A stretch of DNA of 64,000 nucleotides from Magicicada septendecula (GCA_034769895.1 CM068372.1:374313258-374377257); one strand, 5' to 3'. Positions 1-11,374 are shown, counted from the first letter of the stretch. Notes: generated by a model from the sequence alone, not told the origin. Numbers and translations are program-made.

Positions 1-254
1 TTATTTTATTTGGTTGTATGAATTCGTTCACTTCCTTCAATTGTCTTTATTCTTCTTTGGTTTTGGGTTTTTCCCTTCTTTGTCGTTTTCCTGTTTGTTT
101 GGTCAATCACTTGGGTTAGGTCATGTCGTCGTTTGTCGTGTCATCGTCTTTATATTTTATTTATATTTAATATTTTATTTTATATGAAGTATATTTACAT
201 TTAGTATCATATTTCTCATTCCTGGTATTGGGGTGGCTTATTTGTGTTGTAACA
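1..254 (-). repeat. LTR end, same family as the 31320-35883 insertion
   Basis: The reverse complement of this stretch aligns with the first ~250 bases of the insertion at 31320: the TGTTACAACAC terminus (here ending at 254) and the A-rich block with 'agtgattgaccaaa' and 'gacatgacctaaccc' are shared. It is a second copy of that LTR family, reading leftwards and cut by the window edge. The four bases after it (ACAT) would be one target-site copy, but the other side is not visible. No coding sequence is seen in it. Confidence 0.75.
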
Positions 255-258
255 ACAT

Positions 259-1478
259 ACACATCTTATTAGAAATATACGCGTATCTTTAACAAGATAA
301 ACTGAAGATTAACTTACTCTTGTTCTAGCAAAGAAGTAAATTTCTGAGTAGAAATATATTTTGTAAGCTGCGATGAATTTACTTGTGGGCCTACAGCAAA
401 TTCACTCAACAGTCCTATTCCCTTAAGACAAGAAAAGCTTCTCTCTATGTAAGAATAATTACAAGGAAGAATTGTTGCAATAAGAGTAAATAATTTATTT
501 GCTTTGGAAAGAATTTCGTTTGTACTATCATTGTTCATCTTTTTATTAATCTGTTTAGCTTCACTGTATTAGAGAAACTGTACTTTCACTGACAAGAAAA
601 TGGTTTCAAATCCTGTTCTTAATTTTTCTTTGCTAAAATGCTGAGCATATATTTTCATTAATGGAACAAAAGAATCAGTCATGAATATTTTATCATAGCA
701 AGAAAAGTTTTTAGTGTCACCTAACTTCATAGTTGGTTAAATTTTAATTCCTCAGCTGTAAAATCATATTTCTAGTTGACCAATAATATTGCATAACAGT
801 AAGCAGGGCCTGCAGAATAACTTTGACTTTACTCCACTACAGCATAGCCTATTATGTTGATCGTACCATGATGACTGGAAAGTTCGAGATCGGTTTTTGT
901 GCCTTTTAAGAAATACAAATTTTAGGGTACATCAACCATGTTTCAGCATTCCACTTCTCTCAAAATCATTCAACCGGGAAAATGGTTTTCCCAATAGTGT
1001 TCGATACTGCAATATCACTTTCACTTTCTTCTGTTAAATCCATTCTATCCTCATGGTAGAGATCACAAATACATGCCAAGAAGAGATAAATAGTAATAAT
1101 ACACACTCCCAAGGAGCATGAGAACATAAAGACTGCGTAAAACTAATATAAACCACATTAAGGAGTGCTGAGAGGCTAAGTCACTCGTTGCATCCCCTAG
1201 CGTCCCCCCACTACCTGCCAGGCACAGTTCTCTCGTAGTTGTATGAGTACTGTAGCAGCTACTCAGATCCTGGCCTCTGCAGAAATTCCGTGGTATTATT
1301 AATAAACAAATTTTGTGTAAGTAATCAGATTATTTAAAACACCAAATTGTGATTACAGATCGATTATAGGTTCAGTTACATTAAAAATCAGAGCCTATTA
1401 CTAGTTATTTTTTAATAATTTTCTAAATTTTACTGGGGAGGCTTAGCCTCACTTGCCTCCTCTGATGAGCCACCGCTG
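259..1478 (-). mobile_element. Internally decayed hAT element
   Basis: The right end, read on the minus strand, starts CAGCGGTGGCTCATCAG, a hAT-style terminus, followed by a G-rich subterminal stretch. At the left (314-538) the minus strand encodes a hAT C-terminal dimerisation segment. Between them (about 600-1430) I see only stop-rich sequence, so most of the transposase is gone. The left terminus is not identifiable; the element appears to be cut by the LTR that ends at 254. Confidence 0.55.
314..538 (-). pseudogene. hAT transposase C-terminal fragment
   Basis: A 74-residue open stretch contains LFTLIATILPCNYSYIERSFSCLK, here described by its motif: in functional hAT transposases this is the C-terminal dimerisation region with the conserved (C/I)ERSFS core, whose glutamate is the last catalytic acid. 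The usual 'TTASCERSFS' is degraded to 'NYSYIERSFS'. Nothing upstream on the same strand continues it. It is a relic. Confidence 0.6.
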
Positions 1479-1800
1479 GACAAGATGTGGGTGTCTAGGT
1501 ACGACCTGGAAGGTAAGGACCCAAGTACCTGAGAGCCAAAAAGCATGACATGTTTGGAGCAAAGGGAAGCTAATACTGGTTGCTGTTTCGACTACCAGGG
1601 CATAGTGCATAATAAATGTGCACAGAAGGCCAGACCATCAGTAGAATTCCATCATGTTCGTAACACAGGTTGAACAACAGACTGAGGCTGTGGCCGCAGG
1701 GAACTAGCAGCTGCATCATGACAATGCTCCAGCCTATTCAGCACACCTGATCCAGACTTTTGAGGGTAAAGGAGTCAATTAAGAAAAGAGAAGACATTTC
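1479..1800 (+). pseudogene. Mariner transposase relic
   Basis: In broken + strand frames one can read a WVSRYDLEGK-like segment near 1489 (mariner: DETWVYHYDPE), then FDYQGIVHNK near 1594, then LHHDNAPAYSAHLI near 1711, the second catalytic-aspartate block of mariner DD34D transposases. The first aspartate context is mutated (DKMW). Stops and frameshifts separate the blocks and no inverted repeats are visible. This is an old mariner, distinct from the young copy at 32866. Confidence 0.6.
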
Positions 1801-2367
1801 CTGCACACAGCTGTTTATACAGTATTATAAGTTTGCAAGGGGACATCCATATATAGTTACTTGTTTTTTTTTTTGGAGAGGCTATAGAATTTGGTTTTAA
1901 TTTAACTTAATTTAATGGAGTGAAGTTGTATGAAGTATAGTTTTCATTTTCGATCTTAAAATAATTTATTTTTTTGTATTGTTACATCTGAATAACATCA
2001 TAAGTTTCATTGAAAGGTTACTAAAAAAAAAAACAATAATATTTTTTCAATTTACAAATTTGTAATAAATTGTAGGATAAGATTAGTTGATGTTTAAAGT
2101 CGTTGCTAACTAACCATTAGAAATACATTTTCGTGAACTATTAAATAAAAATACTTTTTTTTTCTATTGGTATTTCAGGTACAAATGAAAATATGAATCT
2201 CATTCAGAAATATCCAAGTTCTTGTCTTCTTTGAATAGATTAATTGTTAGTGTTACGTATAGAATTTTATATAGTTGTAACTAATGAATTTTGAATACGT
2301 TTTTAGTAGTTTTTCTATTATTTTATTGTTAATTTAGTTTCTATTGATATATTTGTATTTATATCAG
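1801..2367. other. INTS9 intron, no gene seen
   Basis: AT-rich intronic sequence with short A/T runs. It ends with ATATCAG, the splice acceptor of the first INTS9 exon in the window. I see no coding or repeat signature. Confidence 0.6.
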
Positions 2368-2500
2368 GTTGTCTCAGGCAAAACAGAACAAAGTGTACCT
2401 ACCAGAGGAACCTTTCCCTCATGGGAACTTGGTGAAGACAGGTCGTCTGAAACATTTTAAACACATATACGCAGAGGGTTTCAGCACTGAATACCGACAG
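2368..2500 (+). CDS. INTS9: INTS9 internal exon 1 of 4 (Integrator subunit 9)
   Basis: INTS9 is the catalytically inactive metallo-beta-lactamase/beta-CASP partner of the INTS11 endonuclease in the nuclear Integrator complex, which cleaves snRNA and other nascent RNA polymerase II transcripts. This exon starts after an AG acceptor (2366-2367) and ends before GTACAT. It begins with the last base of a split codon, then encodes 44 residues including KQNKVYLPEEPFPHGNL and LKHFKHIYAEGFSTEYRQ, which match my memory of the INTS9 beta-CASP region. The preceding exon was not found to the left. The exon is fully open and the intron to the next exon is phase 0. Confidence 0.85.
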
Positions 2501-2939
2501 GTACATCATATGCTCACTTGTAATTTCATCATAATATCTACACAATGATTAAATGTGTAATACTTGTCAGTCATCAGTTTTACATTGTTTTCAAAAGCAT
2601 TGGACCATAAAATAATTTTTTTCTCATTAGTTTCTTGTTTTAAATCTCGTCTTATATATGTACAAGACATAATTCATTTTAATGTTAATTTCATATTTCA
2701 ATGAAAGTTTGATATTCTGTTACTTTCTTTTGACAAGTTTTCTCAATTATCTGATAAAGAAAAGTGTTGTGGTCCAGTTTACAAAAATTGATGTTTTTGT
2801 ATAACATGATATTATGCAAGGAGTTCATTACATTAAAAACACTTGTGAATTAAATGGAATGTAAAAATAATTGGTATAAATATATCCTTAATTTTTAACA
2901 AACAGTTACATAGGTCTTTCAAGAAAGACCAAAATATAC
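2501..2939. other. INTS9 intron, left part
   Basis: AT-rich intron with no coding or repeat signature before the solo LTR at 2940. Confidence 0.6.
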
Positions 2940-3421
2940 TGTGACGGGTGCGAGGCAAACATCCATTCCCCGGTACCAGCCGAGAGGTCACCGCTAACAC
3001 CTGGCGGCACGTGGACGAGCTCACAGCAAGCCAGTCAGGTATCAGCAGCACTATGATAGGCTCATGCACACCAACCTGTCAAGGCATAAAAAGAGCACCA
3101 CTAGAATTTTTGGCACACTCCATCACCACTCCATTGGACAATGCAGAGCCAGTCGGAAGGAACAGGAAGAAGAGAAGAATGGACTTTCTTCGCTTTCTTG
3201 CCCTGTGAAGAACCAGCAGTGGACATCGACTGGGATGGCAGCGGGCTCTACATAACGATGGAGGACTGCAGTACGCCATGAACAGCGGGCGCAGCCGCCA
3301 AACATCATAGCGCGGCTCGGGCGGAACATACGTTGCAGTTAGCGTTTTTGCCACACAGCCCTTTTAAGGGTCACCACAAAAAACGAAGAGGTGTACGATT
3401 GGCGCCATTTGTCCTGTGGCA
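2940..3421 (+). mobile_element. Solo LTR (482 bp), TSD ATAC
   Basis: The block starts TGTGACGGG and ends TGTGGCA, and is flanked by ATAC at 2936-2939 and 3422-3425. It is GC-richer than the intron around it. A TATA-like CATAAAAAGAG at 3085-3095 suggests it reads on the + strand. There is no second LTR and no internal sequence. The short open frames inside it overlap on both strands and do not resemble proteins. Confidence 0.7.
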
Positions 3422-4468
3422 ATACATATCTCACACTGATTAACCTGATCACCAATCTTTGTCATTTTCACATCTCTGTCTTCCATTATCATCGGTTTAC
3501 AGGTAGCAGTTATTTGTGTTCAGTCTTATTTATTTAGTTTGCTGTATGGTATTTGTTTTTCTGATTAGATTGATTACTATAGAATAATCATATAGTAATA
3601 ACACTGTTTTTCGATTGAACACATCTCTTTATTTCTTTTAAAGGTTACAAATAACAGTAGTAACAAATAATTTTGTGTTATTGGATGTTGATACTTTGTT
3701 GTAAATAAGAGCTTGTTTGTAACATTGTGGGTGGAGCTTACTTTACAAATGGGGTGTGCTCTCTCTGAGTTGAGTCACTGAGGATGCCACATTGTAATAT
3801 GGATGAAACGGTTGTTTTTAAAAGAAATAAAAAAAAACACGAGTTCAACTGAAAAACGGTGTTATTATTTATGAAAACCACAAAAGTTTACAAGCAAGAT
3901 TAATCATGTTGTATGTGCCTTCATTCTTTTCAAACAATTTTTACAGTTATTTAGGTATGATTTTACCATTTATATAAGGTCTGTTTAAAAAGTATCTGAC
4001 CATAGGCCACAGGAAGGAAAATAGCTTACCTAGGTACTTCCAATCCTAATTTCCTTAAAGTAATTTTTCATCCCTCCCCTTATGACTCTACACATGAAAT
4101 CCACCAGACCTGGAAACATTTTTTATAGTCTCTTTTGATAATGGCTAGCAGCTGTGCTGTTATATCACTAAGTCCCCCCAACTGACAAATTGCTTTCTTT
4201 TCTAGTGTTTTATTTTAACTTTTTAAATCAATTCTGTATATCTTGATGTTTCCTTAATTAATGTTTTATAGATTTGTTATATAAATGGCACATGTCAGAC
4301 TAGCAGTCAGTCGTGCTAGAGTACCATAATATTGTCTTGCATTAATTAACCCTAAGTCAAATATATAGCCTCATGAAGCTATTTGATTGCTGTGTTAGTT
4401 TCAGACTTAACAGCTGAGCTATCCTACCTTTTAAACTATATATTACCATATGAGAAAACAAAATATAC
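3422..4468. other. INTS9 intron, unassigned
   Basis: Mostly AT-rich. The stretch from about 3976 ('ggtctgtttaaaaagtatct') resembles the ends of some insect mariner-like repeats, but no partner end or transposase was found. No host exon is seen. Confidence 0.45.
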
Positions 4469-4974
4469 TGTTACGATGGTCTTCTTGATCGTTGTAGGTA
4501 TATTGGAAAACAAAATACAAGACACCAATTAAGTCACTAATCACCAGCTTTAATTATCACAGTCAAACAGTTCGTAATTAACAACACAGTCTCTTGTAAC
4601 AAATCAAATAAAAATTGTTCACATGCAATAAAATGTCAACTAATATAAAACACAATTGTATTACAATTATAAAACACAACACTTTACTAATAACCACTTG
4701 AATGCACACAGTAATAACTTGTAATTTATCGCAACTATAACTGAACTAAGGCCGCTGGTGCCTTGTATTTATACCCCCACTCACAGACCAGAACATTCCA
4801 AACTACGCGTTATTTCTACCTACGACGTAATTAATTGCGGCCTTCTGGCACAGTCCGTGCGGCTTCTGACACAGTCTAGCTAATGTGTCGAGAATCACGT
4901 ATGCCACACGCATTACATTCCGGATCCCTCTGGCACATCGATAAACACGTAGACTGTTCTGTAATGTCGTAACA
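4469..4974 (-). mobile_element. Solo LTR (506 bp), TSD ATAC
   Basis: It starts TGTTACGA and ends TCGTAACA, so the termini are inverted repeats of 8 bp, and it is flanked by ATAC at 4465-4468 and 4975-4978. On the minus strand a TATAAATA box lies at 4766-4773 after a GC-rich region, which suggests a minus-strand promoter. It differs from the solo LTR at 2940, although the ten bases to the left of both are the same (CAAAATATAC). Confidence 0.75.
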
Positions 4975-5040
4975 ATACTTTTATGTATGATGTATGTAGA
5001 TAATTAATATGGTATTTAGTTAAACTTTTTCTCATTTTAG

Positions 5041-5143
5041 CCATGTGTGGTGTTTTGCGGACATCCAAGTTTGAGGTTTGGTGATTCTGTACACTTTATA
5101 GAACTGTGGCGATCGAATCCATTAAATGCAGTCATATTCACTG
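5041..5143 (+). CDS. INTS9: INTS9 internal exon 2 of 4
   Basis: The exon follows TTTTAG and ends before GTAAGT, a strong donor. It encodes 34 residues starting [19 protein letters not shown] and ending in VIFT, plus the first base of a glutamate codon completed in the next exon (phase 1). The [14 protein letters not shown] segment is a hallmark of INTS9 in the beta-CASP region. The reading frame is intact and joins exon 1 in phase 0. Confidence 0.88.
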
Positions 5144-5576
5144 GTAAGTTCAAAATACAACTTTAGTAGTACAAATGTTGGCTTTGAATTTGTATGAAAT
5201 TCTTATTGGTTCAGTTTTCCATTATTCATTTAATTGTTACATTCAGATGAAAATATGTAGCGGTGTATTTGATTTTATCAGTAGTTCAGCTAATTTGAAG
5301 TAAACTTTGAACACCCTTATTCTTATGTGCATCAAAAAACAAAATATTTCCAAAATACTTGTACAGAAAGTGATTATACCTTAATTAACTATAAACTGTT
5401 AACTGTGATAATAAGTAAATTAATTAATAACTGTGATAAATGTTGAATTTTTTTGGAATATTTCTGAAAACCCCACTGTTTATTCATTTCAATCCCGCCA
5501 CTTTTAAAGAGACACTACTATCATTCAGAACTCTTCAGACCTTTGAGGTATAGATCATCATGAGCTTCTCACGCTC
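5144..5576. other. Start of 16.8-kb INTS9 intron
   Basis: AT-rich intron ending in GCTC (5573-5576), the left target-site duplication of element F. No gene or repeat is seen. Confidence 0.6.
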
Positions 5577-6717
5577 TAAAGCGTTACGAGCTTTAAATAA
5601 ATTATTAAATACTGAAATTTGTCACTTACCAGTTACAATTATTTACCAGGGTTTACCAGGGTGTCGTCTGATGTACTTAGGCAGAGAAAAACAACAGGTA
5701 ATGCAATGACACACACGTATTTTACAAACATAAATAAAATGATATTTTATTTATATAGCATGACAATTTTTCTGTTTACCTTCTGGTTTAGATTTATTAA
5801 AATACGCCTTATGGCTGAATTGTGAAACTACGTCAAATTATGATTTCTACTGTAGTTATGCTTTTTCTACCAATAACCCTCCGAACAATATTTGATTCAC
5901 CTAGCCATGCTATCAAGATTTATTTATCACTGACTATATATAGACTTACGACTAACTTATTTCTACTCAATAAAAACGACGACCCAGTATATGCTCGCTC
6001 TCTCCCTCTCATACTGTAAAATTCCCCATAATTTAGATTTAGCGCTTTTAAATTGATTTTAATTAGTTAATAGATGTTTAAATGACTACTTTCCTGAACT
6101 TAGATCCATAACGACCACGTGGTGAATTTAGTTCATTGTTGTTTTCCTTGTTGTCTGAATAAGGTTCACTTTTTATGTCCGAAAAGTTTCTGCTGTTAAT
6201 TTAGATATTCACCAATCACATTTTGCACTGCTTTTTTGTTTCTGCACTCACATAATTAAAATTTTGCTTTAACACATGGTACTGTTGTACAGCTGGCTGG
6301 CTATCGGTGTTGAAGGCGACAACGTAGTTTTCCTAAGCGTCTATATAAACCACGCCTTCTTCATCCATGGCAACTATGTTCATGATTGGTTGGAAAAAAT
6401 CACGTGACGCTTTAATGAGTCGTCACGTGATATCATTTGTGGAGCGAGTCTAAGTAGTTTCGTTCTGTCTTTGGGCTCGCTAAAAAGTTTGTGCTTTTTG
6501 CCAATGGAAAACGCAATCATCCGCGCACCGGTTCGCATTCCAACACCTCAAGGAGCAGTGCTTATTGCAGGGCTCTGGCAAAATGTGCGTCTTGGTGCCC
6601 CGACGAAGTAAAACAAGGAATGTTAATTGTTCAAAACTGAGGCCCTGTTTGGGTAGACCTTATGTTACACTTATAATTGCAATAAAAAACAAAACCCCTC
6701 AAAATTGTCCCATCACA
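5577..6717 (-). repeat. 3' LTR of element F
   Basis: A 1141-bp LTR. Its sense start (TGTGATGGGAC) is at 6717 and its sense end at 5577, where the expected CA appears as TA (TAAAGCG on the + strand). Bases 5705-6717 are a near-identical copy of 11807-12819. A splice-donor-like GGTAAGTG (minus strand) lies at 5623-5630. The related solo LTR G (13132-14273) has the same length and a matching TGAAGCATTACGAG end, which supports the left boundary. Confidence 0.78.
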
Positions 6718-7090
6718 ATACCCCCCCAATGAGAAATCTTCTGTCGAAACAGAAGAAATCTCATTGCTAACCCTAAGAGGATCGGTGAGGATATGGAGCC
6801 AACAACCCCCCTTTAATTTCTTAACACATCATGGGTAAACTACCCCCCTGGCTCGGCGACTATGGACGTATCTGAACGAGATCACTGGACTTCTCTGTAC
6901 GAGATCCCAACACCAAAAAATCGAACAGACACGCACCACGGCGCACCTTACCTTCTATCATGCTACCCCAAAAATCCTCAATCCCTGGCTTATCATGCCA
7001 GATCCTCAACCGATGTGTTCCCCCTTATCATGCACACTGGGTCGCCTTCAGCAAATACTGGGCTCACACACACTCACATTACATATTACA
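6718..7090 (-). promoter_or_regulatory. Conserved 3' domain of F: hairpin, G-runs, polypurine tract
   Basis: Directly inside the 3' LTR lies a C-run (6721-6727), the polypurine tract on the sense strand, then an 18-4-18 inverted repeat at 6727-6766 with loop CGAA (UUCG in sense), 16 of 18 pairs formed. Two further C-runs lie at about 6807-6812 and 6843-6848. The sequence to about 7090 recurs in elements A, B and C. This is the stretch where plus-strand priming occurs in LTR elements; the hairpin is not a known part of that machinery. Confidence 0.7.
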
Positions 7091-7969
7091 CCTTGACAAA
7101 TTCTTTAAAATTTACAAAAATAAAAAAATTCAAAAGTCAAAATAATGTTTTATCAAAAAAATTCTCTTCCTTGTTTTTCTGTTTTATTATTATTATTATT
7201 TGTTTTATTAAATGACTTAATTTAGACATTTCTCCTGATCAAAACATATCCTTACTCTAATATGTGAATACTTAGAGTCTAACAATACAATGCAATACAA
7301 AATAAATCAATAAAATAAACACGGTGAACACACAAATAATAAAATCATCAACACTTAAAATATTCATTCGCTGGCAGGCGAAAAATCAATATTTAAAAAA
7401 AAAAAAAAAAATAATTTTTCAAAAAATTTTAAAATTCAAGAAAAAACATTTAAATTTATGAAAATGTTTCCTTTATATACCGAAATTATTTAGTATTTGT
7501 TTGAATTGACAAAATAACCGAATTAAATTGACTTCCTACTACACAAGCTTAGTATGCATATGATCTCATCAGCTGATCGAAACTAGGTCAAGTTCAGGAC
7601 CCTTGACCTATATATGTTATGTACAAGTTACATCTGTGAATACATTAAACTCCTGTAAAATTCTGTCTTGTAACGCAAAAACATAATAAAATACAACATT
7701 TAAAATTAACAAAATATTTAACTACTGTCTTCAAATTTAAATGTATTTATTTATTTAAATTGCAAAATATTATTATTATTATTTCAACAATTACCTGCAT
7801 ACATCCATTGTTCACATAACATTTTACAATACATACAGTTGAATTCACTACATATTTATTTACAAATTATTCGTCATTATTATTCAATTTATCACACTTC
7901 ATTTGGTAAAGCAGTCCATTCCAAAACCATTAATTACATGATTAAACGTTCAATAAACATTCATTGACT
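7091..7969. other. Non-coding AT-rich interior of F
   Basis: Very AT-rich, with A-runs near 7395. Short homologous strings ('cagctgatcgaaac', 'ggtcaagttcaggacccttgacct') recur in B and C. No open frame of interest. Confidence 0.6.
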
Positions 7970-8549
7970 CTACCCCCAATCATCGTACAAAAATCTGGTT
8001 TTACGTTTACACAGTTCATTCTTTACTAAACATATTATATTATTTTTATTAATATAAAGATTATCCAAATTCTTATATTCTTCCACAATATCAACAGGAT
8101 TATTCCCTGTTATTAAATTATGTAATTTATTATCATCGAGTATAGTCCAGTCGCCTTTAGTACGATCTGTCATAGTTATGTCAATTACAGTTTCATTATC
8201 ATTATTATCTGCTGCTGTATTCGCTTTGTCATAAAGTAAGTAGTCTATTACATCAATTGCTGTACTAACTATTTCACAAGGTAAGTACTTATTATTAATA
8301 ACTCTTTCAATGTCTAATCTCTGCAATAATTCGTCATCTCTACTAACCTTAAATAGCATTACCTTCTTGTCAACGTATTTTTCATCATAACACCAATGCA
8401 CACTTTTACTATCATTCCGCACAGAGGGTATTAAATCATAAAAATGCCTACTACAAATTAAAAAATTATTTAAATATATATCGCTTTCTTGTAAGGGACT
8501 CTTGCCCTTCAAAAATATTCGTAACCAGCTTGGTTTACCATATAACTGG
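7970..8549 (-). pseudogene. gag-like ORF of F, C-terminal part
   Basis: About 180 open residues starting near FLKGKSPL and ending DDWG before a stop. The order LKGKSPL, FYDLIPSVRNDSKSVHWCYDEK and a C-terminal KTRFLYDDWG matches the C-terminal domain of the ORFs in A, B and C (GKSPVL, FVPSV-N-ESV-CY, LIFDDGG). The N-terminal part lies beyond the hAT insertion at 11375-11806. It is called gag-like because it is the only ORF and sits where gag would be; I see no zinc knuckle and recognise no known capsid family. Confidence 0.65.
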
Positions 8550-11374
8550 CAACCCTCGAAAATTGCACTCGCCCACTCGCCAGTGGCGAGTGGGTTTTGA
8601 CTGTGAAAAAAAGGAGAAAAGAGGAGAGAAAGAATGAAAAATGGAAAAAAGAAGGACGTCTATTAAACCAAAACACGTCATGTTTTTGTTTTAGTAAAGG
8701 CGCGTGTTGAAGTCATAGGCCGTCAGTTAGCTGTCACCGTGTCAATTTTATAAACATAACTGCTCTGTTGGATATAAACATCTTTAAACACGTTGAACAA
8801 AATAGTGTTGCTGAGAGAGGGGAGCGGAAATTTCACGCCGTTCTGCGCGGGCCGCCGGCCGCCGGCCTTTGTCACTCCTTCCAAGTTGTACAGTCTGCTA
8901 ATTATTGTTGAGTTGACCGGATGTGTTACGCGTGTGATTTATTGTTTCATGTACTAAAAGTATTCTCAATTTCTAAGATCGTGTTCAGCGTGTATTTTAT
9001 TTTTCGTGTGTTATTTTATTCATAATGAAACAGATTAAACTTAATTATTTCTTTAAAAAAAATTCTACTGTCAGTACGACGACGCCTAGTGAGTGTGCGA
9101 GTGCGACGTCTACTGCTAGAGATGTAAGTGCCGGGCCTAGTAGGGAAACTGAAACGCGAGTTCTAGTGGACTTAGGCCTACTCACGGTTCCTCTGGGAAA
9201 CGAAAATTTCAAAGAGCTTGGCTGGATATCTTCCCCTGGCTAGCTTACGATTCCGACCGCGCAAAATGTACTATATGCGCTAAATACCCTCAAAATAGTA
9301 ACCCAAAATGAGTAGCAGGATTTTCTGGTTCCATGAAAAAGGAAACTTTTGTGTTTCATGGTAAAAGCCTAGTACATATGGACAATTTAACGCGGTTTGA
9401 AGTAGAGTCAGAACCAGGAAAAGCTCCTCTTGCCAAATGTATTAAGAAAATAGAGTCTTCTATGTTTAGCATCTAACAACTTTTTTCAACATAGCCTATT
9501 TTATAGGCATCAATGAAAAACCATTTACCGACTTCCCTAAGCAAGTTGCCCTTGCAACTAAATTAGGTGTAAATGTGGAGACAAAACAATATGTAAACGA
9601 TAAAAACTGTCAAGTTTTCATTAATTTTATTGCTAAACAGTTACAAGAAGATGTGGTTCAAAAATTAAAAAATGCTCAGTGTTTCAGTATTTTGATTGAT
9701 GGTTCCACGGACCGAAGTGCTGAGGAACATGTGATTGTTTATGCTCGTTATGTGTGTGAAGGGGAGATAAGAGAAGACCTTTTAGGCCTTGTGCCTCTCG
9801 AGAGCGGTAGAGCAGAGTCGTATTTCACTGCTGTTACTGGGCTCTTGGATAACGTAGGGCTTGATTGGAGAAGAGAAAAGTACATGGTTAGTGTGGGAAC
9901 TGACGGGGCGTCGTCTATGATTGGCTCAAAGTCAGGTTTCGTACTTCGTTTGAAAGAAGAAGCTCCGCATTTAATTAGCATTCACTGCACCGCGCATCCT
10001 CTACAATTGGCCATACTTGATGCTGCCAATTCCATCCCTTACCTAGGAAAGCTTGACGAAACTGTGAAGAACATATACAAATTTTACAAACGATCCTCAA
10101 AACGCCTCCATGAGCTTAAAAACACCGCGAAAACTTTAGAAAGTGAGATAGTAAAACTCAGAAATATTCACAATGTACGGCGGTTATGTAGTAAATCTGA
10201 CGCTTTGAAAGCTTTGCGGCGTGATCTCGTACCTCTGGTCATCCATCTTGAGGATATAACGAACCGGAAAGTTACAACAGGAGAAGCTACGGATGCAGCT
10301 AGAGCAAAAGGCTATCTAAAAATCCTTACATCATACAAGTTTGTAAAAACATTAAACTTTTTGATTTTGATTGACCTGTATGGGAAACTAGAACCATTTT
10401 GTAAAGTTTTACAGTTGAAACAGTTACTGGTCTCACAGGTACAATCGTCAATGATGGTAACGGTGGAAATGGTTCAGTTCTTGCTTTCATCTGAAGGATC
10501 CAGTGTGAAACAATTCCTTTCTGACACTTCAGACTCAGAGAAACTGAATTGCTCAAAATACAAAGGCGACCAAGGAATTGTTCTCACAAACATGTCTCAA
10601 GGGGAGGAAGAATACAAATCAATCCGTAATAAGCTGATCGAAACCACAGTTCATTACTTGAAGTGCCGTCTTGTTACACTTGAGACTGTAGTAGGCACCA
10701 ATTGCCACGTTATGGATTTCTTGTGCCTTCCTCAAGATGACACCCTAACTGCATATGGCAATGAGGAGATTCTTCAATTGGCGCATGTTTTTATTACTGG
10801 TGATATAAATGAGGATGTTTTGCTATCGGAATGGCTTCAATTAAAAATGATGGTTAAAGAAGAGAAAATAACTTCAAAAGGACTGGGTGAGCTATTAAAA
10901 ACTCTGTACAGGTGCCTGAGCGTTTTGGTGAGCTAAAGAAAGTATTTTACGGCGTTGCATGCTTGGCAGTAACAACAGCATCTTGTGAACGGGGATTTAG
11001 CTTCGTTAACAGGATAAAAGTGAAACAGCGACTTTCCCTGGACATCACTTCATTAGGAGATCTAATGCAGCTGGCAGTAAATTGACCACCCTTAGAAGAT
11101 TTCAACCCTGGTGTAGCAATAGACAAATGGTATTTCTCGTCGGGACTTCACCATGTTAGTGGCCACAAGAAGAAACACTCAGCCTAGTCCAGCTTGATTA
11201 TTTTTAATCAATTATTTTTCATCTTCAACACGATAAGGGACTATCAGAATATAAACTGGGCTAATGAATAATGTAGCGGTACATGCTAAATATTAAATAA
11301 TAAAGTTTTATTCCCCCCCCCCCGCGGGAAACGGTATCTGGCGAGTGGGAAACGCCAACAATTTTCGAGGGTTG
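8550..11374 (+). mobile_element. hAT transposon inside F gag
   Basis: 2825 bp with perfect 16-bp terminal inverted repeats (CAACCCTCGAAAATTG). It is flanked on both sides by TAACTGG (8543-8549 and 11375-11381), seven matching bases of the usual 8-bp hAT duplication. Subterminal copies of CCCACTCGCC occur near both ends. It carries a decayed transposase on the + strand. A GC-rich patch near 8840-8870 lies upstream of the transposase and may be promoter sequence. Confidence 0.85.
9025..11083 (+). pseudogene. hAT transposase (zinc-finger, DUF4371-like), broken
   Basis: The frame starts MKQIKLNYFFKK at 9025 and stops at 9243. A CTICAKYP...H-H block around 9268-9380 resembles a TTF/BED zinc finger. 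The main open frame, 9575-10936, carries FSILIDGSTDRS (first catalytic aspartate), GTDGASSMIG (second) and CTAHPLQLA, typical of the ZNF862/ZMYM6-like hAT group. After a frameshift near 10910 the C-terminal dimerisation segment TTASCERGFSFVNRIK supplies the last acidic residue and ends at 11083. At least two stops in the first 500 bases and the late frameshift make it inactive. Confidence 0.85.

Noticed and set aside
2833-3354. Several open frames on both strands
   Set aside because: They lie in a solo LTR bounded by ATAC duplications; frames overlap on both strands and match no family.
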